Part shown: positions 24,289 to 32,647 of the stretch, piece after piece
Layout: the number at the start of each line of letters is the position of its first letter
How positions within the stretch are numbered: the first letter of the stretch is position 1
Assembly (NCBI GenBank): GCA_964481035.1
Contig: CAYZSE010000012.1
Span: forward strand, 1-37,111
Length of the DNA: 37,111 nucleotides
Origin: JAAAPF01 sp964481035
GTDB taxonomy: Bacteria > Pseudomonadota > Alphaproteobacteria > Geminicoccales > Geminicoccaceae
Reading direction: 5' to 3'
Program-made: the position numbers and the translations under genes
The notes under the pieces: generated by a model
The model's database searches: none
What the model saw: only the letters and a program-made list of their open reading frames with translations
What the model was told of the DNA's origin: nothing

Positions 24289-24388
24289 NNNNNNNNNNNN
24301 NNNNNNNNNNNNNNNNNNNNNNNNNNNNNNNNNNNNNNNNNNNNNNNNNNNNNNNNNNNNNNNNNNNNNNNNNNNNNNNNNNNNNNNN
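24289..24388. other. Assembly gap of exactly 100 Ns
   Basis: A run of 100 unknown bases between the stop of the CorC-type gene and the stop of the patatin gene. The round number is a conventional scaffold spacer, so the true distance is unknown. With 55 identical bases on both sides, the contigs may simply overlap and the real gap may be nil. Confidence 0.97.
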
Positions 24389-24443
24389 GTGCCCTCGTCG
24401 GGGCCGTGGGTGCGAGGTCGTCGCGGCGCTCGGCGGCCGGCGA
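24389..24443. repeat. Right 55-bp copy flanking assembly gap
   Basis: Identical to 24234-24288, starting at the first base after the Ns. It ends 10 bp before the stop codon of the minus-strand patatin gene. Confidence 0.95.
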
Positions 24444-24453
24444 CGCGGCCGGC

Positions 24454-25335
24454 TCAGCCGCGGGTGAGCCGGTCGATCGCCTCGGCCGCGGCCTCGACCG
24501 CGCGGCGACCGGCGGCCACGGCGTCCTTCGCGCGGTGGAACTCGTGCAGGCCCACGGCCGCCACGTCGGGGATGAGCAGCAGGTCCGCCGGCTCCGAGGC
24601 GAGGCGGATGCGGGTGACGAAGTTCTGCATGACGATCATCGCCTGGCTCACCACCTCGAAATAGCCGAGTGAGTGCCCGCCCTCGCTCGTGCGGGGCTGG
24701 ATGCCGAGGGCCTGGACGAGGTGATCGGCGACGACGTCCGGGCCGGTGCCCGCGCCGTCCTCGGGCGCGAGGTTCAAGCTGAGCTCGCCGCCGAGTGCCA
24801 CGGCGATGACCACGTCGGCGCCGAGCGCCTTGGCCAGCGATACCGGCACCGGGTTGATCAGCGCGCCGTCGACGAGCTCGCGGCCGCCGAGCCGTTGCGG
24901 CGCGACGATGCCCGGGACCGCCATCGAGGCGAGGATGCTCGGGCCGAGATCGCCCTCCATCAGCCACCGTTCGCGGCCGGTCGGGAGCTCGGTCGCCGTG
25001 CAGGCGAACGGCCGTGCCAGCTCCGCGATCGCCTTTCGACCGAGCTCGCGCTCGACCAGATCGACGACCGGACCGCCTTTGATGAGCCCGCCGTCGACGA
25101 TGCGCCAGTCGAGCATTCGAAAGGTCTGCAGCCACGACATGTCGCCAGCGATGGCCTCGAGGCGGTCGAGCCGCCGGGCGGCGACGAAGGCGCCGATGAA
25201 GGCCCCGCTCGAGCAGCCGGCGACGACGTCGGGCTCGATGTCGCGCTCGGCGAGCGCCTGCACCACGCCCAGATGCGCCCAGCCCCGCGCCGCGCCGGCG
25301 CCGAGGGCGAGGCCCAACCTGCGCCTGCCGGGCAT
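24454..25335 (-). CDS. Patatin-like phospholipase (RssA/NTE type)
   Basis: A 293-residue patatin-domain serine acyl hydrolase. The oxyanion loop LGAGAARGWAHLGV begins at residue 11, the nucleophile elbow GCSSG places Ser42 as nucleophile, and DGALINPVPV supplies the dyad Asp156. The segment SILASMAVPGIVAP is typical of the bacterial RssA/YchK group. Such enzymes cleave fatty acyl esters in phospholipids; many are cytoplasmic or membrane-associated. No signal peptide is seen. ATG at 25335 follows the symporter stop by 14 bp, so it is probably co-transcribed with it. Its 3' end lies beside the assembly gap, but the stop codon is on the known side. Confidence 0.88.
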   Translation of the reverse strand: MPGRRRLGLALGAGAARGWAHLGVVQALAERDIEPDVVAGCSSGAFIGAFVAARRLDRLEAIAGDMSWLQTFRMLDWRIVDGGLIKGGPVVDLVERELGRKAIAELARPFACTATELPTGRERWLMEGDLGPSILASMAVPGIVAPQRLGGRELVDGALINPVPVSLAKALGADVVIAVALGGELSLNLAPEDGAGTGPDVVADHLVQALGIQPRTSEGGHSLGYFEVVSQAMIVMQNFVTRIRLASEPADLLLIPDVAAVGLHEFHRAKDAVAAGRRAVEAAAEAIDRLTRG

Positions 25336-25349
25336 GCGGTCCCGCCGCG

Positions 25350-26798
25350 TCAGTCGGCGCCGGGGGCACCGCGGACGTCGCGCCAGGCGGTCGCATCGAC
25401 GTCCCAGCCCGGGAACTTCTCCGGCTCGAAGACCGGATGCTCCACGCCGGCCGCGAGCTGCGAGCGGAAATCGCTCAGCACCCGCAGCGCCACCGGGAAC
25501 AGCATGGTGATGGCGACGAGGTTCACCAGCGCCAAGACGCCCATCATCGGATCGGAGAAGAAGAAGACCGACGTTGCCGCCGGGGCCGACGCGCCGAGGA
25601 AGATCACGCCGACGATCGCCCAGCGCAGGATGTGCCGCGACACCTGGCTCTCGGTGAACACGGTCAGCGCCGTCTCGCCCAGATAGTAGTTGTAGATGAC
25701 CGAGCTGAAGGCGAACAGCAGGATCGCCAGCGATAGAAAGTACTGGCTCCACGCGCCGACGTGGCTCACCAGCGACTGCTGGGTCAAGGCGACGCCGTTG
25801 ATGTCCGCGGCCCCCGGCACGTAGACGTCGGCGAGGAGGATGACCATCGCGGTGCAGGTGCAGATGATGATCGTGTCGATGAAGACCGAGAGCGACTGGA
25901 CGATGCCCTGGCTGATCGGGTGGCGGACATAGGCGACCGCGGCGACGTTGGGAGCGCTGCCGAGGCCCGCCTCGTTGGAGAAGAGCCCACGGCGCAGCCC
26001 CTGGGCGACCGCGGCCCCCATGCCGCCGGCCACCGCCTCCTCGAAGCCGAAGGCGCTCTTGACGATCCAGGCGATGATCCCCGGCAGTTCGGCGATGTTC
26101 AACAGCATGACGAGGAGCGCCATGGCGATGTAGCCGAGCGCCATGATCGGCACGATGATGTCGGCCACCTTGGCGATGCGCTTGATGCCGCCATAGATGA
26201 TGATGATGGTCACGAAGGCGAGCACCGTGCCGGTCCAGAGGCGGTCGACGCCGAGGCTGTCCTCGACCGCGCCGGCCACCGTGTTGCCCTGAAAGGCGTT
26301 GAAGCCGAGCGCGAAGGCGGCGATCAGGCAGATCGCGTAGAGGATCGCGAGCCAGCGGAACTGCGGCCCGAGGCCATGCAGGATGTATTGCGCCGGGCCG
26401 CCACGAAAGGAGCCGTCGGGCTCGCTGCGCTTGAAGACCTGGGCGAGCGTGCACTCGACGAGGCTCGTGCACATGCCGATGAGCGCGATCGCCCACATCC
26501 AGAAGACGGCGCCCGGCCCGCCGAGCGTGATCGCCACGGCGACGCCGGCGATGTTGCCGCCGCCGACACGCCCGCCCACCGAGACGAACAACGCCTCGCG
26601 CGAGCTGACGTGCCTGCCCGGCTCGGGCTGGGCGCCGCTGCCGGGAAAGAGGATCTGGAACATGCGCTTGAAGAAGCGGAACTGGACGAAGCCGGAGGCG
26701 AGCGTGAAGAAGCACCCCAGGACGACGAGGAAGGGGATCAGCGACCAGCCCCAGGTGCCGTCGCCGATGACGCCGAATACGGCCTCGAGAAAGCCCAT
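25350..26798 (-). CDS. Sodium:alanine symporter (AGCS family)
   Basis: A 482-residue polytopic membrane protein of the alanine/glycine:cation symporter family (AlsT/AgcS), importing D- or L-alanine or glycine with Na+. Family landmarks are the N-terminal SLIPFLVVLGCFFTL, SVGGRVGGGNIAGVA (about 73-87), GSFRGGPAQYILHGLG (about 129-144), RRGLFSNEAGLGSAPNVAA (about 270-288), and SSVIYNYYLGETAL. About 10-11 hydrophobic helices are visible. ATG at 26798 is preceded by AAGGAGGGGACGGAGC. The divergent neighbour is a D-amino-acid dehydrogenase, which suggests alanine as the likely substrate. Confidence 0.92.
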   Translation of the reverse strand: MGFLEAVFGVIGDGTWGWSLIPFLVVLGCFFTLASGFVQFRFFKRMFQILFPGSGAQPEPGRHVSSREALFVSVGGRVGGGNIAGVAVAITLGGPGAVFWMWAIALIGMCTSLVECTLAQVFKRSEPDGSFRGGPAQYILHGLGPQFRWLAILYAICLIAAFALGFNAFQGNTVAGAVEDSLGVDRLWTGTVLAFVTIIIIYGGIKRIAKVADIIVPIMALGYIAMALLVMLLNIAELPGIIAWIVKSAFGFEEAVAGGMGAAVAQGLRRGLFSNEAGLGSAPNVAAVAYVRHPISQGIVQSLSVFIDTIIICTCTAMVILLADVYVPGAADINGVALTQQSLVSHVGAWSQYFLSLAILLFAFSSVIYNYYLGETALTVFTESQVSRHILRWAIVGVIFLGASAPAATSVFFFSDPMMGVLALVNLVAITMLFPVALRVLSDFRSQLAAGVEHPVFEPEKFPGWDVDATAWRDVRGAPGAD

Positions 26799-26966
26799 GC
26801 TCCGTCCCCTCCTTGCTCGTCGCGTTTCTCGCTAGAGGTCGACGCCTGAGATGTCCAGCCGATGCGCCCGTCGCGAGCGACGACCGCTCGACGCCGTGCC
26901 GGACCGGCGCGTACCGTCGGCCGAAGACGCGTCGGGAGGAGCTGCGGACAGGCAGCGGGAGGAACC

Positions 26967-28187
26967 ATGCGCATCCTGGTCGTCGGCGCCGGCGTGATCG
27001 GGGTGACGAGCGCCTGGGCGCTGTGGCGCGCGGGCCACGAGGTGACCGTCGTCGAGGCCCGCGCGGGCGCCGGGCTGGAGACGAGCTTCGCCAACGGCGC
27101 GCTCCTCCACCCGAGCTCGATCCAGCCCTGGCCGGCCCCCGGCCTGCCCCGCAAGCTCTTGGGCTGGCTCAACAAGGAGGACGCGCCCTTCCTCGTCCGG
27201 CTCCAGGCGCTGCCGCCCATCGCCGGCTGGGGGCTCGCCTTCCTCGGCCACTGCACGGCCGCGCACTACCGCTCGAGCCTGCGCTTCAACCTCACCCTCG
27301 CCCTCGAGACCCTCGCCGCCATGGCCGAGATCCGCGCCGCGACCGGCATCGCCTACGACGCCAACCCGGGCGCGGCGATCAAGGTCTTCGAGAACCCGGA
27401 GAGCCTCGACGCGGCCACCGCGGAAGCCGCGTCGCTGGCCGATCTCGGCCTCGTCACCGAGCGCCTCGATCCCGCCGCCGCGGTCGCCCGCGAGCCCGCG
27501 CTCGCGGCCCTCGAGGTGCCGTTCGCCGGTGCCCTGCACATGGCGCAGGACGAGGTCGGCGACTGTCATCTCTTCACCGTCGGCCTCGCCGCCTGGCTCG
27601 CCGAGCGCGGCGTCGCCTTCCGCTTCGCCACCGCGATCGAGCGCCTGACGGCCGACGGCGGCCGGGTGACGGGTCTCCTCGCTCACGGCGAGCACCTCGC
27701 GGCGGACGCCGTCGTTCTCGCCGCAGGCATCAACAGCCCGGCGCTCGCCCGGCCGCTCGGCGTGCGCCTGCCGATCGCGCCCGTGCGCGGGCTTTCGCTG
27801 ACGACGCCGCGCCGCGCCTGGAACGGCGCCCCCGCCAACGCCCTCATCTTCGAGGACGGCAAGTTCGTGCTCACGCCCGTGGGCGACCGTCTGCGGGTCG
27901 CCGGCACCGCCGAGATCGCGGGCTTCGATCCGACCCCGCAGCCGCAGCGGGCGGCGGCCGTGCTCGCCGGCGTCATCCGCCGCCTGCCCGGCTTTCGTGC
28001 CTGCGCCGAGCACCCCGACCGGGTGCTCTGGGGCGGGCTCCGGCCGGTCGCCGCGACCGGCCGGCCGATCATCGGGCCGACCCGCGTCGCGGGCCTCTTC
28101 GTCAACGGCGGTCACGGCCACATGGGCTGGACGCTCGCCGCCGGATCGGCCGCGCGGCTCGCGGACGCGATCGGTCGGACCACGTGA
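26967..28187 (+). CDS. dadA: D-amino-acid dehydrogenase (DadA-like)
   Basis: A 406-residue FAD-dependent oxidoreductase of the DAO family, closest in layout to DadA, which deaminates D-alanine and other D-amino acids to 2-oxo acids at the membrane. The N-terminal dinucleotide fold is VVGAGVIGVTSAWAL (5-19) with the ribose-binding acidic residue in VTVVEA. SFANGALLHPSSIQPWPAPG (about 40-59) is highly typical of DadA. The C-terminus has GGLRPVAATGRPIIGPT and NGGHGHMGWTLAAGSA, closing the FAD site. ATG at 26967 follows GGGAGGAACC. It diverges from the alanine symporter over 168 bp, and uptake plus oxidation of alanine is a natural pairing. Confidence 0.9.
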   Translation: MRILVVGAGVIGVTSAWALWRAGHEVTVVEARAGAGLETSFANGALLHPSSIQPWPAPGLPRKLLGWLNKEDAPFLVRLQALPPIAGWGLAFLGHCTAAHYRSSLRFNLTLALETLAAMAEIRAATGIAYDANPGAAIKVFENPESLDAATAEAASLADLGLVTERLDPAAAVAREPALAALEVPFAGALHMAQDEVGDCHLFTVGLAAWLAERGVAFRFATAIERLTADGGRVTGLLAHGEHLAADAVVLAAGINSPALARPLGVRLPIAPVRGLSLTTPRRAWNGAPANALIFEDGKFVLTPVGDRLRVAGTAEIAGFDPTPQPQRAAAVLAGVIRRLPGFRACAEHPDRVLWGGLRPVAATGRPIIGPTRVAGLFVNGGHGHMGWTLAAGSAARLADAIGRTT

Positions 28188-28217
28188 GCCCCGACGAGAG
28201 AAGGGGGTCTCGGCCCC

Positions 28218-28236
28218 GCGGCGGCGCGGCCGCCGC
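28218..28236. terminator. GC hairpin between convergent dadA and RND genes
   Basis: GCGGCGGC and GCCGCCGC form a perfect eight-base-pair stem with a three-base loop. It lies in the 51-bp gap between the dadA stop and the stop of the RND gene. It has no clear T-run on either side, but a strong hairpin at this position could serve as a bidirectional stop for both operons. Confidence 0.4.
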
Positions 28237-28238
28237 CT

Positions 28239-31200
28239 TCAGCCGGGCTCGCCGGCGGCGGCGGGCGACACCGGACGCCGCCGCTGGCCCTTGGCCTTCT
28301 CGCGCAACCACTGGAAGGTCACATAGAGCGGCGGGATCAGGAAGATGCCGAGGGCGGAGGCCGCGAGCATGCCGCCGAAGACCGGCAGCGCCACCGCGAG
28401 CCGGCTCGCCTCGCCGGCGCCGCCGGCGGTCAAGAGCGGCACGAGCCCCGCGAGAAAGGCGAGGCTCGTCATCATGACGGGGCGAAAGCGCAGGCGCGCA
28501 CCGTCGACCGCGGCCTCCAGGAGCGGGCGGCCCTTCTCGCGCTCGATCTTGGCGAACTCGATGATGAGGATGGCGTTCTTGGCGGCGAGCGCGATCAGGA
28601 CGACGAGGCCGATCTGGGCGTAGACGTCGAAGCTGAGCCCCACGAGCCCGATGGCGACGACAGCGCCGAGCACACCGACGCTGACCGAGAGCAGCACCGG
28701 CACCGGAATGGTCCAGCTCTCGTAGAGTGCTACGAGGAAGAGGTAGGCGAAGAGGATCGCGAGCGCGAGGACGATCGCCGTCTGCCCCGCCGCCTCCTTC
28801 TCCTGGACCGCCGTGCCGGTCCATTCGTAGCCGAAGCCCTGCGGCAACGCGCCTTGCGCCACCTCCTCCATCGCCACCAGCGCCGCGCCGCTGCTCACGC
28901 CTTGCGCCGCGGCGCCGTTGATCGTGACCGAGCGGAAGCCGTTGTAGCGGATGAGCGCCGACGGTCCGAGCTCGAGCCGGACCGACGCGAGCGCCCGCAT
29001 CGGCACCATCTCGCCGCGCGCGTTCGGGACGTTGATGGCGTAGATGTCCTCGACCGCGTTGCGGAAGGGCGCGTCGGCCTGGATGTTGACCTGCCAGGTG
29101 CGGCCGAAGAGGTTGAAGTCGTTGACGTAGAGGCCGCCGAGCGTGCCCTGCAGCGCGTTGAAGACGGCCGATACCGGCACGCCCAGGATCTGCGCCTTCT
29201 CGCGGTCGAGCTCGAGGTAGAGCTGCGGCGTGTCGGCGGCGAAGGTCGAGAAGACGCCGGCGAGCCGCGGGTCCTGGTTGGCGGCGACGATGAGACCGCG
29301 GGTGACGCCCGCGAGGTCCGCGACGCTGCCACCCCGCAGGTCCTGGAGCTGGAACTCGAAGCCGCCGGTGGAGCCGAGCCCGACGATGGGCGGCAGGTTG
29401 AAGGCGAAGCCGTTGGCCGCCGGGATGGCGAAGATCTGCGGCAGGACGCGGCCGATGACGGCCTCGACGCTCTGGTCCGGCTCGGTCCGCTCGGCGAAGG
29501 GCGCGAGGCTCGCGATGAAGAAGGCGCCGTTCGACTTGGCGAGCCCGCTCAAGAAGTCGTAGCCGACGATCGAGGTGACGCCCGCGACCTCGTCCTGGGC
29601 CTGAAGGATCGCCTCGATCTCGCGCACGACGGCCTCGGTGCGGTTGACCGAGGCGCCCTCGGGCAGCTGCACCTGGGCGAAGAAGGCGCCCTGGTCCTCG
29701 GCCGGCAAGAAGCCCGTCGGCGTGTTCTGAAACTGCCAGCCCGTGCCGACGAAGACGGCGGCGACAACCCCGAGCGACAGGACGGCGACGCGCACGAGCC
29801 GGCCCACGGCCCAGGCATAAGCGTCGCGGGTCCGGTCGATGCCCCAGCTCACGGGCCCCATGACGAGGCCGAGCACGAGCCCGCCCGCAAGGCCGTAGAG
29901 CAGCCCCTCCCAGCCGCCGACGATGTAGGCGACGACCGGGGCGAGGATGGCGCCGATGACCAGCCCTTCCATCAGGCGCGCGCGCGGCGTCCGGGCATGG
30001 CCGCCGGGCCTGAGCAAGAGCGCGCACAGCGCTGGGCTCAAGGTGAAGGCGTTGATCGCCGAGATGACCATCGACACCGAGACGGCGACGGCGAATTGCT
30101 GGAAGAGCTGGCCGGCGATGCCGGGGATGAAGGCCACCGGCACGAAGACCGAGAGGAGGACGAGCGTGATGGCGAGGATCGGGGCGAAGATCTCGCCCAT
30201 GGCCTTGCTCGTCGCCTGGGCCGGCGTGAGCTCGGGCTCGTCGTGCATGACCCGCTCGACGTTCTCGACGACGACGATGGCGTCGTCGACGACGATGCCG
30301 ATGGCGAGCACGAGCGCCAGGAGCGAGACCGTGTTGGCGGTGAAGCCGATCGCCAGCATGACGGCGAAGGTGCCGATCAGCGCCACGGGTACCGCGACGA
30401 TGGGCACGAGCGTCGCCCGCCAGCTGCCGAGAAAGAGGAAGACGACGACGGCGACGAGGGCGAAGGCCTCGACGAGCGTGTGGATCACCTGCTCGATGCT
30501 GCTCTCGACGAAAACCGTCGTGTCGAACATGATCCCGACCTCGAGGTCGTCGGGAAAGCGCTCCGAGAGCCGCTCGAGCTCGGCGGCGACGGCCTCGGCG
30601 ACGGCGATGGCGTTGGCGCCGGGCGACTGGTAGATGCCGATGGCGGCGCTGGGCCCGCCGTTGAACCGCGAGGTGATGTCGCTCGACCGCGCGCCGAGCT
30701 CGACCCGGGCCAGATCGCCCACGGTGACGGTCGAGCCGTCGGGGTTGGCGCGGACGATGATCCGCTCGAACTGCTCCGCGGTCGTCAAGCGGCCCTGGGT
30801 GGTGATGGTGAGCTGGAACTGCTGGTCCGCGGTCAGCGGCGCCGCGCCGACGCGGCCCACGGCAGCCTGGATGTTCTGGCTCCTGATGGCTTCGGCGACG
30901 TCGCCGGGGCTGAGCCCGAAGGCCGTCAGCCGCTCCGGGTCGAGCCAGACCCGCATGGCGTAGTCGAGCGGGCCGAACAGCGAGGCGTCGCCGACGCCGT
31001 TGATCCGCTTCAAGGCGTCGACGATGTTGATGGTCGCGTAGTTCGAGACGAAGAGCTGATCGTAGGTCCCGTTCGGCGAGTAGAGCTGGATCACCTGCAA
31101 CAGCGCCGAGGACTGCTTGCGCGTGGTGACGCCCTGGCGCTGCACCTCCTCGGGCAGCTGCGGGGTGGCGAGCGCGACGCGGTTCTGGACGTTGACCGTG

Positions 31201-31511
31201 GCGATGTCCGGGTCGGTGCCGAGGGCGAAGGTCACGGTCAGCCGGTAGCTGCCGTCGGCGCCGCTCACCGACTTCATGTAGAGCATGTCGTCGACGCCGT
31301 TGACCTGCTGCTCGATGGGCTGGGCCACGGCCTGCTCGACGACCTCCGCCGACGCGCCCGGATAGCGCGCCGAGACCGACACCTGGGGCGGCACGATGTC
31401 CGGGTATTGCGCCACGGGGATGGCGGTGATGGCGATCGCGCCGGCGAGCGTCAGGACGATCGAGATGACCAGCGCCAGGCGCGGGCGCTGGATGAAGACG
31501 TCGAAGATCAT
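28239..31511 (-). CDS. RND efflux pump permease (HAE1/AcrB type) with extra hydrophobic insert, pump 2
   Basis: A 1090-residue HAE1-type drug/proton antiporter subunit. The N-terminus MIFDVFIQRPRLALVISIV is typical. TM4 has the intact proton-relay pair Asp409-Asp410 (GIVVDDAIVVVENVER), and TM10 keeps the relay lysine (AAKNAILIIEFAK, about Lys978), so proton-driven export should work. Substrate-porter motifs such as PDIVPPQV and FLPAEDQG are normal. Between TM6 and TM7, where AcrB has a soluble amphipathic helix, residues about 512-553 form two extra hydrophobic stretches (GLVIGAILAPVVAYIVGG and LLYGLAGGLVLGLVMGPV). The start overlaps the fusion-protein stop as ATGA. No outer-membrane factor gene follows. 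Confidence 0.94.
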   Translation of the reverse strand: MIFDVFIQRPRLALVISIVLTLAGAIAITAIPVAQYPDIVPPQVSVSARYPGASAEVVEQAVAQPIEQQVNGVDDMLYMKSVSGADGSYRLTVTFALGTDPDIATVNVQNRVALATPQLPEEVQRQGVTTRKQSSALLQVIQLYSPNGTYDQLFVSNYATINIVDALKRINGVGDASLFGPLDYAMRVWLDPERLTAFGLSPGDVAEAIRSQNIQAAVGRVGAAPLTADQQFQLTITTQGRLTTAEQFERIIVRANPDGSTVTVGDLARVELGARSSDITSRFNGGPSAAIGIYQSPGANAIAVAEAVAAELERLSERFPDDLEVGIMFDTTVFVESSIEQVIHTLVEAFALVAVVVFLFLGSWRATLVPIVAVPVALIGTFAVMLAIGFTANTVSLLALVLAIGIVVDDAIVVVENVERVMHDEPELTPAQATSKAMGEIFAPILAITLVLLSVFVPVAFIPGIAGQLFQQFAVAVSVSMVISAINAFTLSPALCALLLRPGGHARTPRARLMEGLVIGAILAPVVAYIVGGWEGLLYGLAGGLVLGLVMGPVSWGIDRTRDAYAWAVGRLVRVAVLSLGVVAAVFVGTGWQFQNTPTGFLPAEDQGAFFAQVQLPEGASVNRTEAVVREIEAILQAQDEVAGVTSIVGYDFLSGLAKSNGAFFIASLAPFAERTEPDQSVEAVIGRVLPQIFAIPAANGFAFNLPPIVGLGSTGGFEFQLQDLRGGSVADLAGVTRGLIVAANQDPRLAGVFSTFAADTPQLYLELDREKAQILGVPVSAVFNALQGTLGGLYVNDFNLFGRTWQVNIQADAPFRNAVEDIYAINVPNARGEMVPMRALASVRLELGPSALIRYNGFRSVTINGAAAQGVSSGAALVAMEEVAQGALPQGFGYEWTGTAVQEKEAAGQTAIVLALAILFAYLFLVALYESWTIPVPVLLSVSVGVLGAVVAIGLVGLSFDVYAQIGLVVLIALAAKNAILIIEFAKIEREKGRPLLEAAVDGARLRFRPVMMTSLAFLAGLVPLLTAGGAGEASRLAVALPVFGGMLAASALGIFLIPPLYVTFQWLREKAKGQRRRPVSPAAAGEPG

Positions 31512-32647
31512 GCGCCCGGCTGCTCCGCCACGGGTGACGGGCTGACGGCCTGGCCCGGCCGTACCTTCTGCACGCCCTCGACGATGACGCGCTCGCCCGC
31601 GACGAGCCCGTCGGCGATGACGGCGCGCGCACCTTCGGCGCCGTCGCCGAGGGTGACGCGGCGCTGCTCGACCTCGTCGTTCTCGCCGACGACCAGCACC
31701 GAAGGCCCAGCCTGGTCGATGACCAGCGCCGCCGCGGGGATGACCAACGCCTGGAGCGGCTCGCCCTGCTCGATGACGACGTTGAGGAACTGTCCGGGGA
31801 CGAGCAGGCCCTGGGGATTGGGGAACGTCGCGCGCACGACCACCGTGTCGGTGCCGGGGTCGACCTCGACGTCGGTGAAGGCGATCGTGCCGGGCTCGGC
31901 GTAGGGCTCGCCCGTCGGCAGCTCGGCGCGGACCTCGAGCGCGCGCTCATCGCCGCGCGCGATGGCCTCCTGGCGCACCTCGGTCAGCGTCGCCTGGCTC
32001 ACCGGAAAGCCGACATAGATCGGCTCTTGGCGGACGATGGTCGCGAGCGCGCCGCTGTCCGGACCGACGAAGGCGCCGATCGAGTAGGCGTAGCGGCCGA
32101 TCCGGCCGGCGATGGGGGCCGTGATGTCGGTATAGCCGAGATCGAGCTCCGCCGCCTCGAGCGCCGCTTGCGCCTCCAGTACCTTGGCCTGCGCGATCAA
32201 GAGCCGCGCGCGCCGCTCGTCGACCTCGGCGCGCGGGATGTTGTTGCCCGCGAGCAGCTGCTCGCCGCGGGCGAGCTGGGCCGCGGCGTTCTCGACCTCG
32301 GCCTCGGCGCTGGCGAGCTCCGCCCGGCGCTGCGCCACCACCGCCTCGTAGGGCGCCTTCTCGATGACGAAGAGGAGATCGCCCGCCGCCACCCGCTGGC
32401 CCTCCTCGAAGCGGCGCTCGGCGAGGAAGCCCGTCACCCGGGCGCGCAGCTCGACCCGATCGACCGCCTCGGCGCGACCGACGAAGCGCATCCGCGGGGT
32501 GATGTCGGCGAGCCGGGCCTCGGCGACGCCGACCGCCGGTGCCGGCGCCGTCTGCGCCCAGGCCGGGACGACCCATAGCGCGAGCGAGCAGAGCGCGACG
32601 AGCGCTCGGTTCGAGCGAGCTTTCGCGAGAAGCATGATCTTGTCCAC
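31508..32647 (-). CDS. RND membrane-fusion protein (AcrA type), pump 2
   Basis: A 379-residue periplasmic adaptor with a signal sequence (hydrophobic to about residue 31, cleavage after VVPAWA). The first lipoyl half contains VTGFLAERRFEEGQRVAAGDLLFVIE (about 67-92). A helical hairpin rich in Ala/Glu follows (about 95-165), then the second half LGYTDITAPIAGRIGRYAYSIGAFVG, and a beta-barrel domain with VRATFPNPQGLLVPGQFLNV and VIPAAAL. All are typical of AcrA/MexA adaptors serving HAE1 pumps. I use GTG at 32647 with GGGGA upstream; an in-frame ATG at 32635 is also possible. The 5' end is overlapped by a read-through frame from the damaged antiporter gene. Confidence 0.9.
   Translation of the reverse strand: MDKIMLLAKARSNRALVALCSLALWVVPAWAQTAPAPAVGVAEARLADITPRMRFVGRAEAVDRVELRARVTGFLAERRFEEGQRVAAGDLLFVIEKAPYEAVVAQRRAELASAEAEVENAAAQLARGEQLLAGNNIPRAEVDERRARLLIAQAKVLEAQAALEAAELDLGYTDITAPIAGRIGRYAYSIGAFVGPDSGALATIVRQEPIYVGFPVSQATLTEVRQEAIARGDERALEVRAELPTGEPYAEPGTIAFTDVEVDPGTDTVVVRATFPNPQGLLVPGQFLNVVIEQGEPLQALVIPAAALVIDQAGPSVLVVGENDEVEQRRVTLGDGAEGARAVIADGLVAGERVIVEGVQKVRPGQAVSPSPVAEQPGA

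Noticed and set aside
24234..24443. Direct repeats as target-site duplication or attachment sites of a mobile element
   Set aside because: No integrase, transposase or terminal inverted repeat is nearby, and the copies exactly abut a 100-N spacer, which fits contig-end overlap much better.
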